Source of the DNA: Bipolaris cookei
Lineage: Eukaryota > Ascomycota > Dothideomycetes > Pleosporales > Pleosporaceae
Direction of reading: 5' to 3'
DNA length: 64,000 nt
Assembly: GCA_002286855.1 (NCBI GenBank)
Contig: NRSV01000001.1
Coordinates: 1,216,276-1,280,275 of the forward strand
A program made the position numbers and the translations under genes. Below are positions 1-10,546 of the stretch, piece by piece. The notes under the pieces are model-generated. The model made no database searches. It was not told the DNA's origin and worked only from the letters and a program-made list of their open reading frames with translations. Each line of letters opens with the position of its first letter. Position 1 is the first letter of the stretch.

Positions 1-2630
1 ACAAATGTGATGAGCATACAGAGTTCGATTTGGTATGTAACAGTAGTACGCATACTACGTATGTGGTATCGTAAGTGCTGGATACGGGGCGGCAGTGACG
101 TCGTTCATTGACGTAAAAGTAGTCGTGATTTCAAATTGCTAGGCAGTAGGCAGCCGAAGCGCATCCAGCAAGAATACATAGAGTAGTACTGTACGGGTAA
201 TACCCATGATTCACGACCGGCTGCTTTTCTACCTGAGTGTTGTATGATAAAGGTATCAAACGGTCTGGAATCTCTTTTACAAGCACACTGAATAAATCCC
301 GGACGAAGCTCGATCAAATTTCGAGTCGGTGAGCAGCAGCCCGCGGCATAACACCGCAAAGTGCCGTCTGTCGGTGTCGGGCGAGTTTAGCCTGTGACGC
401 TCAGACACCGAATAGCCGTGGGACTGCAGTGCGCAGGCACGGGTGCCGAGATACTACTACTTACCAGAGTACATGGCCGGAAGGAAACGAGACGCCAGGG
501 CAGCCTGTAGCTATGCACATTGTATGTAAGTGGCAAGTGTGTACATAACACCACGGGCAAAAGAATCCATTATTTCGGAAACACGTCGAGGCATGAATTT
601 GGAAAGCAAGAATAGCATAATAATGCTCCGGTATGTGCGCCCACAGTCGTGGGTCTCCCAAGCTTTCCATCCTCGCTGAAACAAGCGATGGTCAAAGGCT
701 GCCTGTCTGAAGCAGCAACAGCCGCCATTGCGAAGTCGCCCATGATTTCCTGGCACCCAGTCTGTTTCACAGGCCTGCGCATCCTGTCAAATGCGCGGAA
801 CATACAGGTGTCATCCAACGGCCGCGTCTAGTTTCCGCAGCAATAGCTGTAACAACCGCGTCGGCATTCCGAACACACACAGGCAACGCGACGGGTCGGT
901 GACAGGCCTCAGAAGGTGGTGATGAGTTGTAATCAGTCGCGGCCATTTGGCTACGTCTTACTCTTCCTATCTTGATATGAGATATCATCAGCGGCCATGA
1001 AAGAAGAAAGAAGAGGCTGGCCAAGCAGCGAGAAAGAATTTTGATGTTGCTCGCTTCGCCGCGATTTACCCGGCATCACGTGAACCATCGGAGAAACTTA
1101 GTTGCCGGCGCTAGTCGCAGGGCAGAAATAAAAACTCGACACTTCTGCGTACTGCTTCTGTCGTTATGCGGCGCAGGTCGATAGTCCGTTTCCCCGGTTG
1201 CTTGAGGGCCATTACTCCATGGTCCTTCATGTGTCGTTGACCTGCCAGAGTGAACATATTGCACAATCTATCATATACACTTTGTGGCGGCGCCTGTTTT
1301 TTGTTAGTGGCGTCTTCACTGGAAAAAGATAGAACATACCCCATTGCGTGACTTGGCTTTTTTTTTTCTTCTATTTGTTTCTCGCCAACAAACGACATGA
1401 AATTTGCATGAGGCGGAAATAATCAAGGTGACAAGAGACTGTACACTGACCTCCAAAACTCCGAAATTGCATTCTCTTCGCCCTCGGTGTTGCTAATGTG
1501 ATGTGGCATGGTGGCGGAGGCTGCCGCGTTCCCGCATAGTGTTTCGCGTCAAAGATTGCAATCACAGTAAAACAAGCACACGCAGAGGTTCTACCTTGCA
1601 TGGTTTTTTCTTAGTCTGTCTGCATGTTCATTTCACACGCTTATGCTAAGACTGGCCTCTACTGCAGTATCAGAAAATCGCCCGAGTGGCACATAGACAC
1701 CAATCATTTCTCATGTTTCACGTGAAAAGCCTTGGCAAGTGCATGTTTCCGTTGGGCAATCTCTAGACAGCAGAACGAATAAATGTTGAGTGCGATCGGC
1801 TGCAGTATCATGTGATGTATTACATTGATTTGCTGTGAGGCGATTACTTGTGTTTATTTCTCATTTGCTGGCTGTTGGCCCAGTTGGATTTCGATATTGT
1901 TTTTATTCGTAAAACATACGATACAACTCTTAAATTAAATTAAATAAAAATAATCACCGATCTTTACGCCTGTCCATCTACCGACCTCACGGCTGTACTA
2001 TCTACGTCGGAAATACCCACTCGGACCAATACAAAACCATGTCTTCACTATTACGTGCTGCGGATGATGACGGCGGGGAAATGTTGCATAAGCGCTGCTC
2101 TCCATACCCATCCACGTGCAGTCTACATGCATGGATCGCCAGGAACCGCTAGAAATGAAGATGTAGAGTGTATTAATACGACGCTCGTCTAAGAGACCAG
2201 AGTACGCCTCAAAACGGAAATGCATGCTCGCATTAAGTTGTAGCTATTTTCTGCTGGAGACGTAATCACGCAGGCGTGTCAAATTAAAAGGAAGAAAAAA
2301 AAAGCAACAAACCTATTATCATTGTTTTTTTTATTCAATAAGTCAGAATATTTGATATTAATGTAGAAAAGGAAGACTGTATCCCAACTTATTTCTCACA
2401 ACCAGAGTAGCAATCGGTATGCAGACAATGAATGGTGCGCTGAAGAGACAGCGCGCATCGTGGATTACCGGGTGTGATGTCATCTGCATACCGTGCCCGC
2501 ACGCGCGCAACGCCCCAGCAACACCAAAATCACTACGGCAAAAAATGAGACTGTAGAGCCACCTATAATAGCTATATACACGGGATATTGTGGTAGAGTA
2601 GTATATAGATGCTTGCAATTATTTTGTACT
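1..2630. other. Gene-poor stretch, no supported gene
   Basis: Both strands hold only short open frames (under about 100 codons) that look like no known family and have no good start context plus intron pattern. The base composition is mixed, with A/T-rich runs near 1910-1960 and 2285-2345. It may contain decayed repeats that I cannot identify. Confidence 0.6.
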
Positions 2631-2633
2631 AGC

Positions 2634-3727
2634 TATAACGTATTCCACCACCGAGCCGGACACTTTTTCTTGGCATTGCGAACTTCATGTAGGAAACACT
2701 ATGTATCAACAACATGCGGATTTTCTAACTCAGCAAGACGGTAGAATTATTCTAGCTCTTCAGGCCTTTCGTACAGGCCAACTTAAGACTATACGAAGCG
2801 CTGCTGCTGCTGTTGCTGCCTATAATATACCTTTTCAGCGGCTTTCTGATCGGCTTAACAAAATTACTTTTCGGCCTCAAGTAACCCCAAACTGCCGCCA
2901 GCTTACTATAACCGAAGAGCAAACAATCGTACAGTATATATGCTTCTTCGTACCATGCAGAGATGTGGACGCGTCCTTTGTAGATGATGGATACTGGGAT
3001 AGCGTATCCCGCAGCGCAGAGGCTCTGGATGACAGTAACCCACTCGCGATTGCCTGGCTGAACAAGAGTAGGTCTCATACGGCGTTCTGAACCTGTGACC
3101 ACCTTCATTGAGCCAATTTATACCCATATGAAACCCAGTTTCATCAAGGTTGTGGATGTCATCTGAAGATACCCCATACTTCTCAATTGTCTCTCGTATG
3201 AGCTTAAATCACGCGTTAATAAGCTCTGGATCCTCTTGCTGTATTCTCTGGCGGTCCTTTTCCCGATTGAAGGCTGTTCTGAGCTCGTCTGAACGCGATA
3301 CGAATCGCTCTGGCCAGTTCTTGACCAAAGGCTGACCACCTCGTACGCGCAGTAGTTTCTCTGCCATATCTGCTACCTCACAAAATCGGGGGGGGCAAAT
3401 CCTCGCGAGTCTAGGTCAAGAATATATCGTACGATTATTTACTTCTCAGTTGTAGTAAGCTTGCGGTAATTTGGAGATGCTTGTGGCCGAAAGGTGATTT
3501 TGTTAAGCCGATCAGAAAGCCGCTGAAAAGGTATATTATAGGCAGCAACAGCAGCAGCAGCGCTTCGTATAGTCTTAAGTTGGCCTGTACGAAAGGCCTG
3601 AAGAGCTAGAATAATTCTACCGTCTTGCTGAGTTAGAAAATCCGCATGTTGTTGATACATAGTGTTTCCTACATGAAGTTCGCAATGCCAAGAAAAAGTG
3701 TCCGGCTCGGTGGTGGAATACGTTATA
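2634..3727. repeat. Long inverted repeat (hairpin) of pogo transposase 5' end
   Basis: Bases about 2634-2866 read forward are essentially identical to the reverse complement of about 3495-3727. The arms are about 233 bp and enclose about 630 bp. Each arm encodes the same N-terminal transposase segment starting MYQQHADFLTQQDGR. Similarity continues inward for about 60 bp but with many C/T and A/G differences. The outer arms are near perfect, so the duplication or gene conversion is recent compared with the decay of the inner part. Confidence 0.85.
2701..2910 (+). pseudogene. Inverted duplicate of transposase N-terminus
   Basis: This is the forward-strand partner of the hairpin. It starts MYQQHADFLTQQDGR and encodes the psq-like helix-turn-helix segment of a pogo transposase (about 65 residues). 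After that the frame continues only as antisense of the neighbouring copy. It is a fragment, not a gene. Confidence 0.75.
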
Positions 3728-3732
3728 CCCAT
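2930..3732 (-). pseudogene. Truncated Fot1/pogo-type transposase
   Basis: Read on the minus strand, broken frames give in order an N-terminal helix-turn-helix region (3732-3439), a CENP-B-like region (about 3430-3200), the first catalytic block with LDETGFHMG (about 3140-3120) and the following block QPGNREWVTVI (about 3050-3020). The frame then runs into the inverted copy of its own 5' end, so the second and third catalytic aspartates are missing. Stops and frame shifts separate the blocks. The family is the DDE superfamily of Tc1/mariner, pogo/Fot branch. The copy is inactive. Confidence 0.8.
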
Positions 3733-4506
3733 TTTCTTTACCCCAAAAAGAGCTCGCTGGAAGGCAACACTGCTGCCCTAAGGTGCATCCCTGAGTGACG
3801 AGACGCACCGTGTCCCGAGACAAGTTGGCAGCCCGGACCTTCGGCGCCTCTGATGGGCAATCGTGTAGAGCCGTAATTCATACACAACGTTTTTGAAACT
3901 ATTCTCCCTTAACTCAACAGGCTTCGATCTCAATCTCTACAGCAATGGTCATGCTGTTGATCGTTTCATCGACGCCGTCAAACGACCCTTCAGCAATACC
4001 CCGCCCCCCCTGTCTACTCGCCACCTGAGAAGTTTTACTAGATATCAGAGGGCTAGACATAGAGCGCATCCAAGAAAAGTCATTTGCCCGGTCTTCAAAG
4101 ATCGCTCCAGCGCAGGCGTTTGCATGCCGGGATCTCCGCAGTGTAGAGTAGGTGATCCCTGCAGACAGGCTTGGGCCGTTTCCCCCGCTCCCGTCGCGTC
4201 GAGCCAGGCGAGATGCTACAGCGACAAGCTTCGCAGATCTGCTCCATCCGCTAGTATTTTACCCATACGTGCGCTCATCTAACATGACTTCGCAAGGCAA
4301 ACACTGCCTCAGCGCAGATGGTCAGGCGAGGTAGTGCAGGACGGTGGATGCTTGATGCAGTCAGCAGCACCTTCAGCACCACCGCATGCATTGCCTCGCC
4401 AGGCTGCCTTTTCTGCTATGTCGCAACTATATTATTCCAATCTCACTGTCATAAAGAACGGGCGCGACTCTAATCACATAGGACCAACTCCTAGGCTGCA
4501 AGCACC

Positions 4507-6383
4507 ATGCGACTTCTCCGTTTTGACGCGCTGGACGAACTGATCTTGACAGACTTTCGCGGCGAGCCGATCCCGCCCTATGCTATCCTATCGCACCGAT
4601 GGAGCGGCCCTGAAGCTCTCTTCGAAGACGTGTCGAACAGAACCTATAAAGAAAGAGAAGAAGGCTATTGAAAGCTGTGGTTCTGTGCCGAATATGCGGC
4701 TTAGGATGGACTGTAGTACTTCTGGATTGACACGTGCTGCATCGACAAATGGGATAAGAATGAGCTCTCGTCTTCGATCAATTCGATGTTCTAGTGGTAC
4801 GAGAACGCGGCCCTATGCTACGTCTTCTTGTCAGACGTGTCGCTGTCAGCTGTGATGGAGGCGGCCGCATGCAGCGACTGGGAGGCGTCGTTTCGAGAGA
4901 GCGAATGGTTCACTCGAGGATGGACGCCCCAAGAGCTGATTACGCTAATAAAAGTCAAGTTCTTCTCGCGCGAAGGACGTCACTTAGGCGATGAAATATC
5001 GCTTAGATAACTACTACACGACATTACTAGTATCCCGCTCGCAGCGCTGCGTAACTGTCCTTTATAGCAGTTTACTATATCTGAACGATAGCAGTGGGCC
5101 AAGAATCGCGTAACGACCGAGGAAGAAGACATTATATACTGCTTACTTGGACTTCTAGGCGTCTCTATGCCTGTAACGTATGAAGAAGGAAAGCATAGCG
5201 TATTAAGAAGACTGCAGGCTAAAGGTTAAGGGAGCTAGTAGCGCACCGTTAATCATTCTGTTCTCACAAAACAAGTCTTTTATGGGTCACGAAGCACAGC
5301 TTGCTAAACTTGAAGTAAAGCTCTTTAGTAACGACTAGATGACTGTTACGCTAGCAATAGTCGGCCTAGGCGGTACAGGCAAGTCGCAGCTTGCACTTGG
5401 GGTTGCATATAGGATAAGACTGGACGATAAAAACTGCTTGGTTTTCTGGATTGATGCAAGCGACATAGACAGCCCCTACTGGCTATATGTAAGCGTTGCG
5501 TAGAAGCTTAGTATCCCTTGGCTATGAAGAACGCTAGTGGTATGATATTGCAGTAGTATCAAGCACAGCTTTACCAGCATAAAGAAGCTGCTCTCAAGTG
5601 TAGCAATAGCTTATCTGAAGGCAAGCTATAGGAATTCAGTCTAAGAATGACTGTAACTGCTATACTATCTCTCTCTCTATAGACCAAATCCGCTAGAGTA
5701 ATGTAGTTACTGCAGACTATCTCTTTGTCGCTGCATGCGTAGATTGAAAGGATATCTTGCTCGATATTTTAGAGGCAGTTTGGCTATGGACCCGTGAAGA
5801 TACTGTTAAGGTACTTGATAAGTATGCGATTATTACCAGGCGACCTGCTGAGTTAGTGCTTAACGTTTATCGAATAGTCTATTAAGCTTTGCGCAATTTG
5901 CTGCAAGTGCAGAGACAGCTTATGCAGTAGACCTAGAAAACTATTATATAGTCACTCCAAGTGTTTCTAAACAACAATTACAGTAATAGAAGCAAGTTGA
6001 GACGACTGCTTCCGCATGCCCAGCATCTTCTTTTGCATAGTGTGGCGGAAGATGATGACAAAGAGAGGTTGGATCTTGCATCAGAGTGTGCAGGGGCCAT
6101 TTTTTTTAGTGACGGACGGTACGAGGAGGCTGAAGAGCTAGAGGTGCAAGTGATGCAGACGAGGAAGAGGGTGCTTGGTAAGGAGCATCTTGACACGCTG
6201 ACTAGCATGGCCAATCTCGCCTTGACGCTGCAGTCGCAAGTTCGTCGCGAGGAGGCTCTTGTACTGATAGGAACATACTTCCAATTGCGCCAGCAGGTTC
6301 TTGACGAGCAACACTCTGATACGCAATTGTCGCTTATTGCGATACAAAGCTGGCAGGCAGAGTGTAGCTACAGAGAACTATAA
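4507..6383 (+). pseudogene. Degenerate NLR: HET + NB-ARC + TPR
   Basis: The frame starting with ATG at 4507 reads a HET domain with the usual motifs (PPYAILSHRW, YFWIDTCCIDK, WFTRGWTPQEL, EEEDIIYCLLGLLGV) up to about 5230, interrupted by about eight in-frame TGA/TAG/TAA codons but without frame shifts. After a frame change, about 5236-5500 encodes an NB-ARC start with a Walker A motif (VGLGGTGKSQLAL at about 5357-5395) and FWIDASDID. About 5961-6383 in a third frame encodes a linker plus one and a half tetratricopeptide units (EEAEELEVQVMQTRKRVLG). The order HET, NB-ARC, TPR is a known fungal NLR architecture involved in heterokaryon incompatibility. The gene is dead. Many stops fit CAG/CAA to TAG/TAA changes, which suggests RIP. 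Confidence 0.85.
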
Positions 6384-6609
6384 CTTTGCCTTCGTATGTA
6401 GCGTAAATTTTCAAGCTATATGCTAGGAGTGACCCAAACTATGTATAACTTTAGAAGGTATGACGTAACACGCAGAGGTAAACCCTACTAACTTTAGATG
6501 CCTCGTAAAGTTCTGTCATCTTCTCTGCACGTAAGTTCTACAAAGTGTGATAACGAACATTATTAAGAGGGAAACGTAGGAAAATTAAGTATGCAACTAG
6601 AGTTCTGTC

Positions 6610-8565
6610 TTAAACAAGGATAATATCTCTCGGCTCGTCTTGAAAGAAACCTGTCCACTCGATCTCAACCCACCCTCTTCTACGATAAGTATTTTCTTCC
6701 CCTTTGACAGGTAGAACTATCATCGCACTAGTGTGGAGCTTCTCACCGCTCTCGCTTTCTACCATCGTCCAAACATTTCTACTTCGCTCTTTCCAAAGGA
6801 TGCATGTGATCGTCTCTTCATCTTCATACGAGTCATCCCTTGAGGTATCAAACACGACCCACCCTACGTAGTACTCGGATGTAGACTGAGTTGCTGTAAG
6901 TTTAAATCCTTTGCTGACAGGGACGCACGAGTAAGTCCGGTTCAAGGGTCGGCGTGCGCTAGTAAGAACACCCATCTTACTTGGAGCCCACGATTCCCTT
7001 ACCCGAAAATCTTGAAACCATGATTTGAGTCTGATCGATCGTCCATCAAGTACCAGATTGCTAGGCGACCTTGTGCAAGTGTATGCTTCCCAATGATTGT
7101 CATTTATCTTATCAAACGCAACCGGCTGGTCTACGGATGCCCAAGACCATGAAGGTATATCTGGTAGGCGCGCTTCCGGCTTGCCTCGTAGAGGATCTTC
7201 CGCGAACCAATCGAGTCCATCTATGAGTTGTATATCTGATACGCCCATACTGAAGTTCACCCCAGAAAGCTTGGAGATGTCGGACAATATACCTTGTATA
7301 GCCGGCAAACGATCTCTTGGTCGAGTCAGAACTTTTTTCGAGTATCTTGATATTAACCGGTTCCAGCTCATCAGACGATCGTTGTTCCTAGGCCAGTGAC
7401 GACCCACTAACTCTGCAGAAATCTGTTGCACAATGGAAGATCCCTCCATAAGTCTTTTGGTGGGCTCGAAATTGCACTCGGTGGCTCTGAGTTTATTGCA
7501 TTGCCAAAAGGTTCCTTCATCCGTGAAAAACAGGGTTCGAGAGGCTGACATACGCTCTTGAAACACCCAACCACGCGTAGATAGGACTGAATCCTCCACC
7601 AAAGTATTCCAGTCTGCCGGTGTTGCCTCAAGGATGTAGATAAAGTTGCTATTAGCAGAGAGTGTCCTGCGAGTCAGGTAGTAATCCTTTATTGCCCAGA
7701 AGGAAGATTCGGTCCGGGAGAACAACCCTGCGTGACTATTCTCCGCACTACTGGCGGCAATGGTAAACAATGAATGTCTGTATATACGACCCATATTCGA
7801 TAGTTCGGCCTGCAAATCCTCGTCTTCTGAGGACGCATCTTGCACTATGCAGAGAGCATCAACCCATAAATATCGCACCTCGAAAGCTCGAGTGACCTGA
7901 ACTGCATCGCGAATAGTCAGCGGTAGTCTCTGGATCGGAATCTCTTTTAATTGTTCGTCCAGGTTTCCTCTTGTAGTGCAAGCTATATTAGTGTTAAGTC
8001 CCCAACAGTAACTAAGAGTGATGTAGTCTGCAGCGCCTTTGTCGATTGCATGCTCTGTTTCGACTATTTCCCCGGAGCAGATAAGCTTGATTGACTCTTG
8101 TCCTGGCAGTCCAACGTCCAACAGCATGGTGGGAAGGAAATTTGTACCATCATCTATGTTCGGGTCGCAGTGCGCATGCACCGACTTGCATGTGTCCAGC
8201 CATTGGCGCCAAATCTCTAGGGGTTGCTCAGTGGTCAATTTTCTCCTTTTAAAAACGGTGTCCCTTGGTTGCCTGGACCACAAGTTTTGGAGGTGTGGTG
8301 GTTGAATGCTTCCCAAGTTGAGTCTCCAATGCACAAGTCCTGGATTTTCGGGGTCGTCAGTCACATCGTCATCCTCCTCAAGCGGCTCGTCCTGTGGTGT
8401 CCATGCGAGGTCGATACTGATCTCATCCTCCGATGTTTCGAGATATGGGCGATAGAGATAATTGACAGGGTATCGAATGTACCAAAGCTCGCGGCGCAGA
8501 TATTTACACATGTCGCAAGAACTTTCCGCGCATGCTACCAACTCTCCATAATTCGTATGAATCAC
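6610..8565 (-). CDS. HET-domain protein (N-terminus damaged)
   Basis: A single uninterrupted frame of 651 codons. The HET domain spans about residues 175-345: ITLSYCWG, LPLTIRDAVQV, YLWVDALCIVQD, ELSNMGRIYRHS and, further on, LSTRGWVFQERMSASR. The C-terminal part (PSWSWASVD and following) is typical of this class of about 650-residue HET proteins, which act in heterokaryon incompatibility and related cell death. There is no ATG at the frame's upstream end. The first in-frame ATG is at 8511, inside a conserved N-terminal segment (HTNYGELVACAESSCDMCKYL in part). The same frame continues upstream to an ATG at 8649 with MPLCKGCQIF, which looks like the usual Cys-x2-Cys start of these proteins, but a TAG at 8617-8619 interrupts it. 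The gene is therefore either recently disabled or starts at 8511. Confidence 0.85.
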   Translation of the reverse strand: MIHTNYGELVACAESSCDMCKYLRRELWYIRYPVNYLYRPYLETSEDEISIDLAWTPQDEPLEEDDDVTDDPENPGLVHWRLNLGSIQPPHLQNLWSRQPRDTVFKRRKLTTEQPLEIWRQWLDTCKSVHAHCDPNIDDGTNFLPTMLLDVGLPGQESIKLICSGEIVETEHAIDKGAADYITLSYCWGLNTNIACTTRGNLDEQLKEIPIQRLPLTIRDAVQVTRAFEVRYLWVDALCIVQDASSEDEDLQAELSNMGRIYRHSLFTIAASSAENSHAGLFSRTESSFWAIKDYYLTRRTLSANSNFIYILEATPADWNTLVEDSVLSTRGWVFQERMSASRTLFFTDEGTFWQCNKLRATECNFEPTKRLMEGSSIVQQISAELVGRHWPRNNDRLMSWNRLISRYSKKVLTRPRDRLPAIQGILSDISKLSGVNFSMGVSDIQLIDGLDWFAEDPLRGKPEARLPDIPSWSWASVDQPVAFDKINDNHWEAYTCTRSPSNLVLDGRSIRLKSWFQDFRVRESWAPSKMGVLTSARRPLNRTYSCVPVSKGFKLTATQSTSEYYVGWVVFDTSRDDSYEDEETITCILWKERSRNVWTMVESESGEKLHTSAMIVLPVKGEENTYRRRGWVEIEWTGFFQDEPRDIILV

Positions 8566-8649
8566 TATATTCAGTTTTGTGTAGTCTGCAATTGACCTGA
8601 TCTCAAAGACTTGATTCTAGAAGATTTGACATCCTTTGCATAAGGGCAT

Positions 8650-9759
8650 CGTAGGAATACAGGTTTCTTGCTATCAAGGTAGATTCACTGAGAAACGACG
8701 AAAGACCTGAATTGGTCAGGCTAATTTCTACCTTTGAATTTTGCATGCTTGCAGTGAACCAGGCGACGACTGAAATTTGTACGAAGGTGGAAGAGGCAAT
8801 TCTACTTATCAAGAGCGGCAATCACTCGAGCATCTTCCGAGTTCAAATGTGTCGATATTGGCGTATCTCAAAGGTGCGTTGCAAGTGTTGTGGTCTCAAA
8901 GCAATCGAGGAAATAAAAGGTCATGTGATGTGGCTCATCTGCATGCCACGTACCAACACCTAGCCAAGACAATAAAAAGCAAAGAGAGGCGGGGCTAAGA
9001 CGTGCCAACTACCAAATAGGCTATAAAAGGTACTCCATTGCCTGAATGCAGGTAGAAGATACTCCTTTACCTAGATGCGTTGCCCATATGGATTTGCGAT
9101 ATACTATAGATATAGCCACCGGGATCATAAATTGAACCTGATGTTCCCAGCGAAGACTGATCAATTAAGATTTCAGCAAGAGCATAGCTTTCAATGCGCA
9201 ATTCGTAGCCTTACCATTGTAGGTGGTTTTCGGGACGGCTGATGACGCACCTCTGCTGTTCCACACACGAAAAGGAACACATATGTCAAACTGAGGAATT
9301 GTGATGATGGGAACGAGAGATCAGCAATAGCAGCAAAGAGTGGAGTACAGCCGACGGTGTTAATAAGCCCGCATGCGCTTCATGTACTGCTCGCCATCAT
9401 TTTCTTGCAATGGTAATTGATCAAAGCATCTGATAAGGGATGAACAATGTTTCAGCTGATTGCATTTCCAAGAAGACATTTTGTCACATAGTTTTAGAGC
9501 TGGGTGTATTGATGTGACTTCCATTCAACTGTTAGCAAGCTCTTTTTGCGTGCTACCGTATATCGAAGATTTCACTACTGTACTGTCACGCGACAATCAA
9601 AACAGCAGCATCAGAGATAGGAATGGTCACACTTGAGGTTGTTTGGTATAACTTTTGAACATTGACAAACTGAATTCTATATTACATTATGAGATACTAT
9701 CTCTAGTATCTGGTGGAGCTGTAGGGCTGTAGCTCTCTCTTACTCATTCGTAACTCCAT
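8650..9759. other. Intergenic stretch without recognised feature
   Basis: The only open frames are short and overlapping, with no similarity I recognise. Part of this stretch would be the upstream region of the minus-strand HET gene. Confidence 0.5.
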
Positions 9760-9977
9760 GCTGTGCAAAGACTTAAGCATCCTGGCTGACGGTGTTAAGG
9801 ATACCGCCAACAGGGGGCGAAAGGCCGGACAGGCCGAGACGGTTCAAGAGGTCAACAACAGAAGGGTCAAGGTCGTTAAGAAGACCAGCGTCGACCTGGC
9901 GACGCTTGACGCCAGCACCGAGAGTGCCAACGATGCTACCGACGGGAGGAGAGAGTTCGGACAGGCCAAGGCGTGCT
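9760..9977 (-). pseudogene. 3' fragment of an unidentified protein with a repeated LGLS/LSPPVG motif
   Basis: The minus strand reads LLARLGLSELSPPVGSIVG, then a KRRQVDA linker, then LLNRLGLSGLSPPVGGIL and a stop at about 9770. The 19-residue motif occurs twice about 45 residues apart. The segment has the low-complexity Gly/Leu/Pro look of small secreted fungal proteins, but I cannot name the family. Just upstream on the minus strand a CTAAC branch-like site is followed by an AG, so this could be a last exon. No exon that joins in frame was found. Confidence 0.4.
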
Positions 9978-10011
9978 AGAAGTCGGTGTTAGGTATACGC
10001 ACGGCCCGATT

Positions 10012-10305
10012 ACAGGCGTTTTAACAATCTTGCCGTTCGCGCGGAGAAGCTGCCGGAATGCATACTCCTTACCTTAAGGCGACCCTTCAAGTCTGCAGTC
10101 TTAAAATTTGCTATCTTGCCTTTCTTTGTGGTCCGCTGAACTGTGTAGAAATTTGTACTGTCGCGAACGAACAAGGGGGTATTAGATGAGAGTCCCTGGA
10201 CGGCACTGACAGAACGAGCGATAGCGTGGTCACCAATGCGCTTTTTGGCGTCGGAGGCTGATGCACGAGAAGAACGAGAGCCGTGAAAAAGGTCCTCGCT
10301 GGATC
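10012..10305 (-). other. Open minus-strand frame of about 98 codons, unidentified
   Basis: This frame has no ATG start and is rich in basic residues (SDAKKRIGDHAIARSVSAVQ, then FVRDSTNFYTVQRTTKKGK). The composition looks protein-like, and a GTAAGG donor-like site lies near 10063. It might be an exon remnant related to the fragment at 9760-9977, or part of a mobile element. I cannot assign it. Confidence 0.25.
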
Positions 10306-10396
10306 TGTGGATTCATAGGCATGGTGGGTACAACCCGGGTACCCGAAGAAAAATGTGTCTCGTCACACCGTGCGTCCCGGCACGTAGGGACGGACC

Positions 10397-10508
10397 TTAC
10401 ATCTCTTCCTGTTCACCAAACTGCTCTTTAGCACTAGGCGTCTCTAAGCAGCAACGCTGTCCGCAGACAGAAGCCAAAGCATAACAGTAGTTACACCATT
10501 GAGCCACA
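10397..10508. repeat. Dispersed repeat copy A (pair at 47025-47138)
   Basis: About 110 bases beginning ACATCTCTTCCTGTTCACC are closely similar, in the same orientation, to 47025-47138. In this copy they lie just beyond the stop codon of the minus-strand pogo transposase remnant, so they may be its 3' flank. The differences are mostly transitions. Confidence 0.6.
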
Positions 10509-10546
10509 GCGACGTAGTTGAATTAGATAAAACCTGGAGATATGAT

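Noticed and set aside
105..2225. Several short frames (60-95 codons) at the left edge
   Set aside because: Overlapping on different frames, Cys/Arg-rich random-looking sequence, no family similarity.
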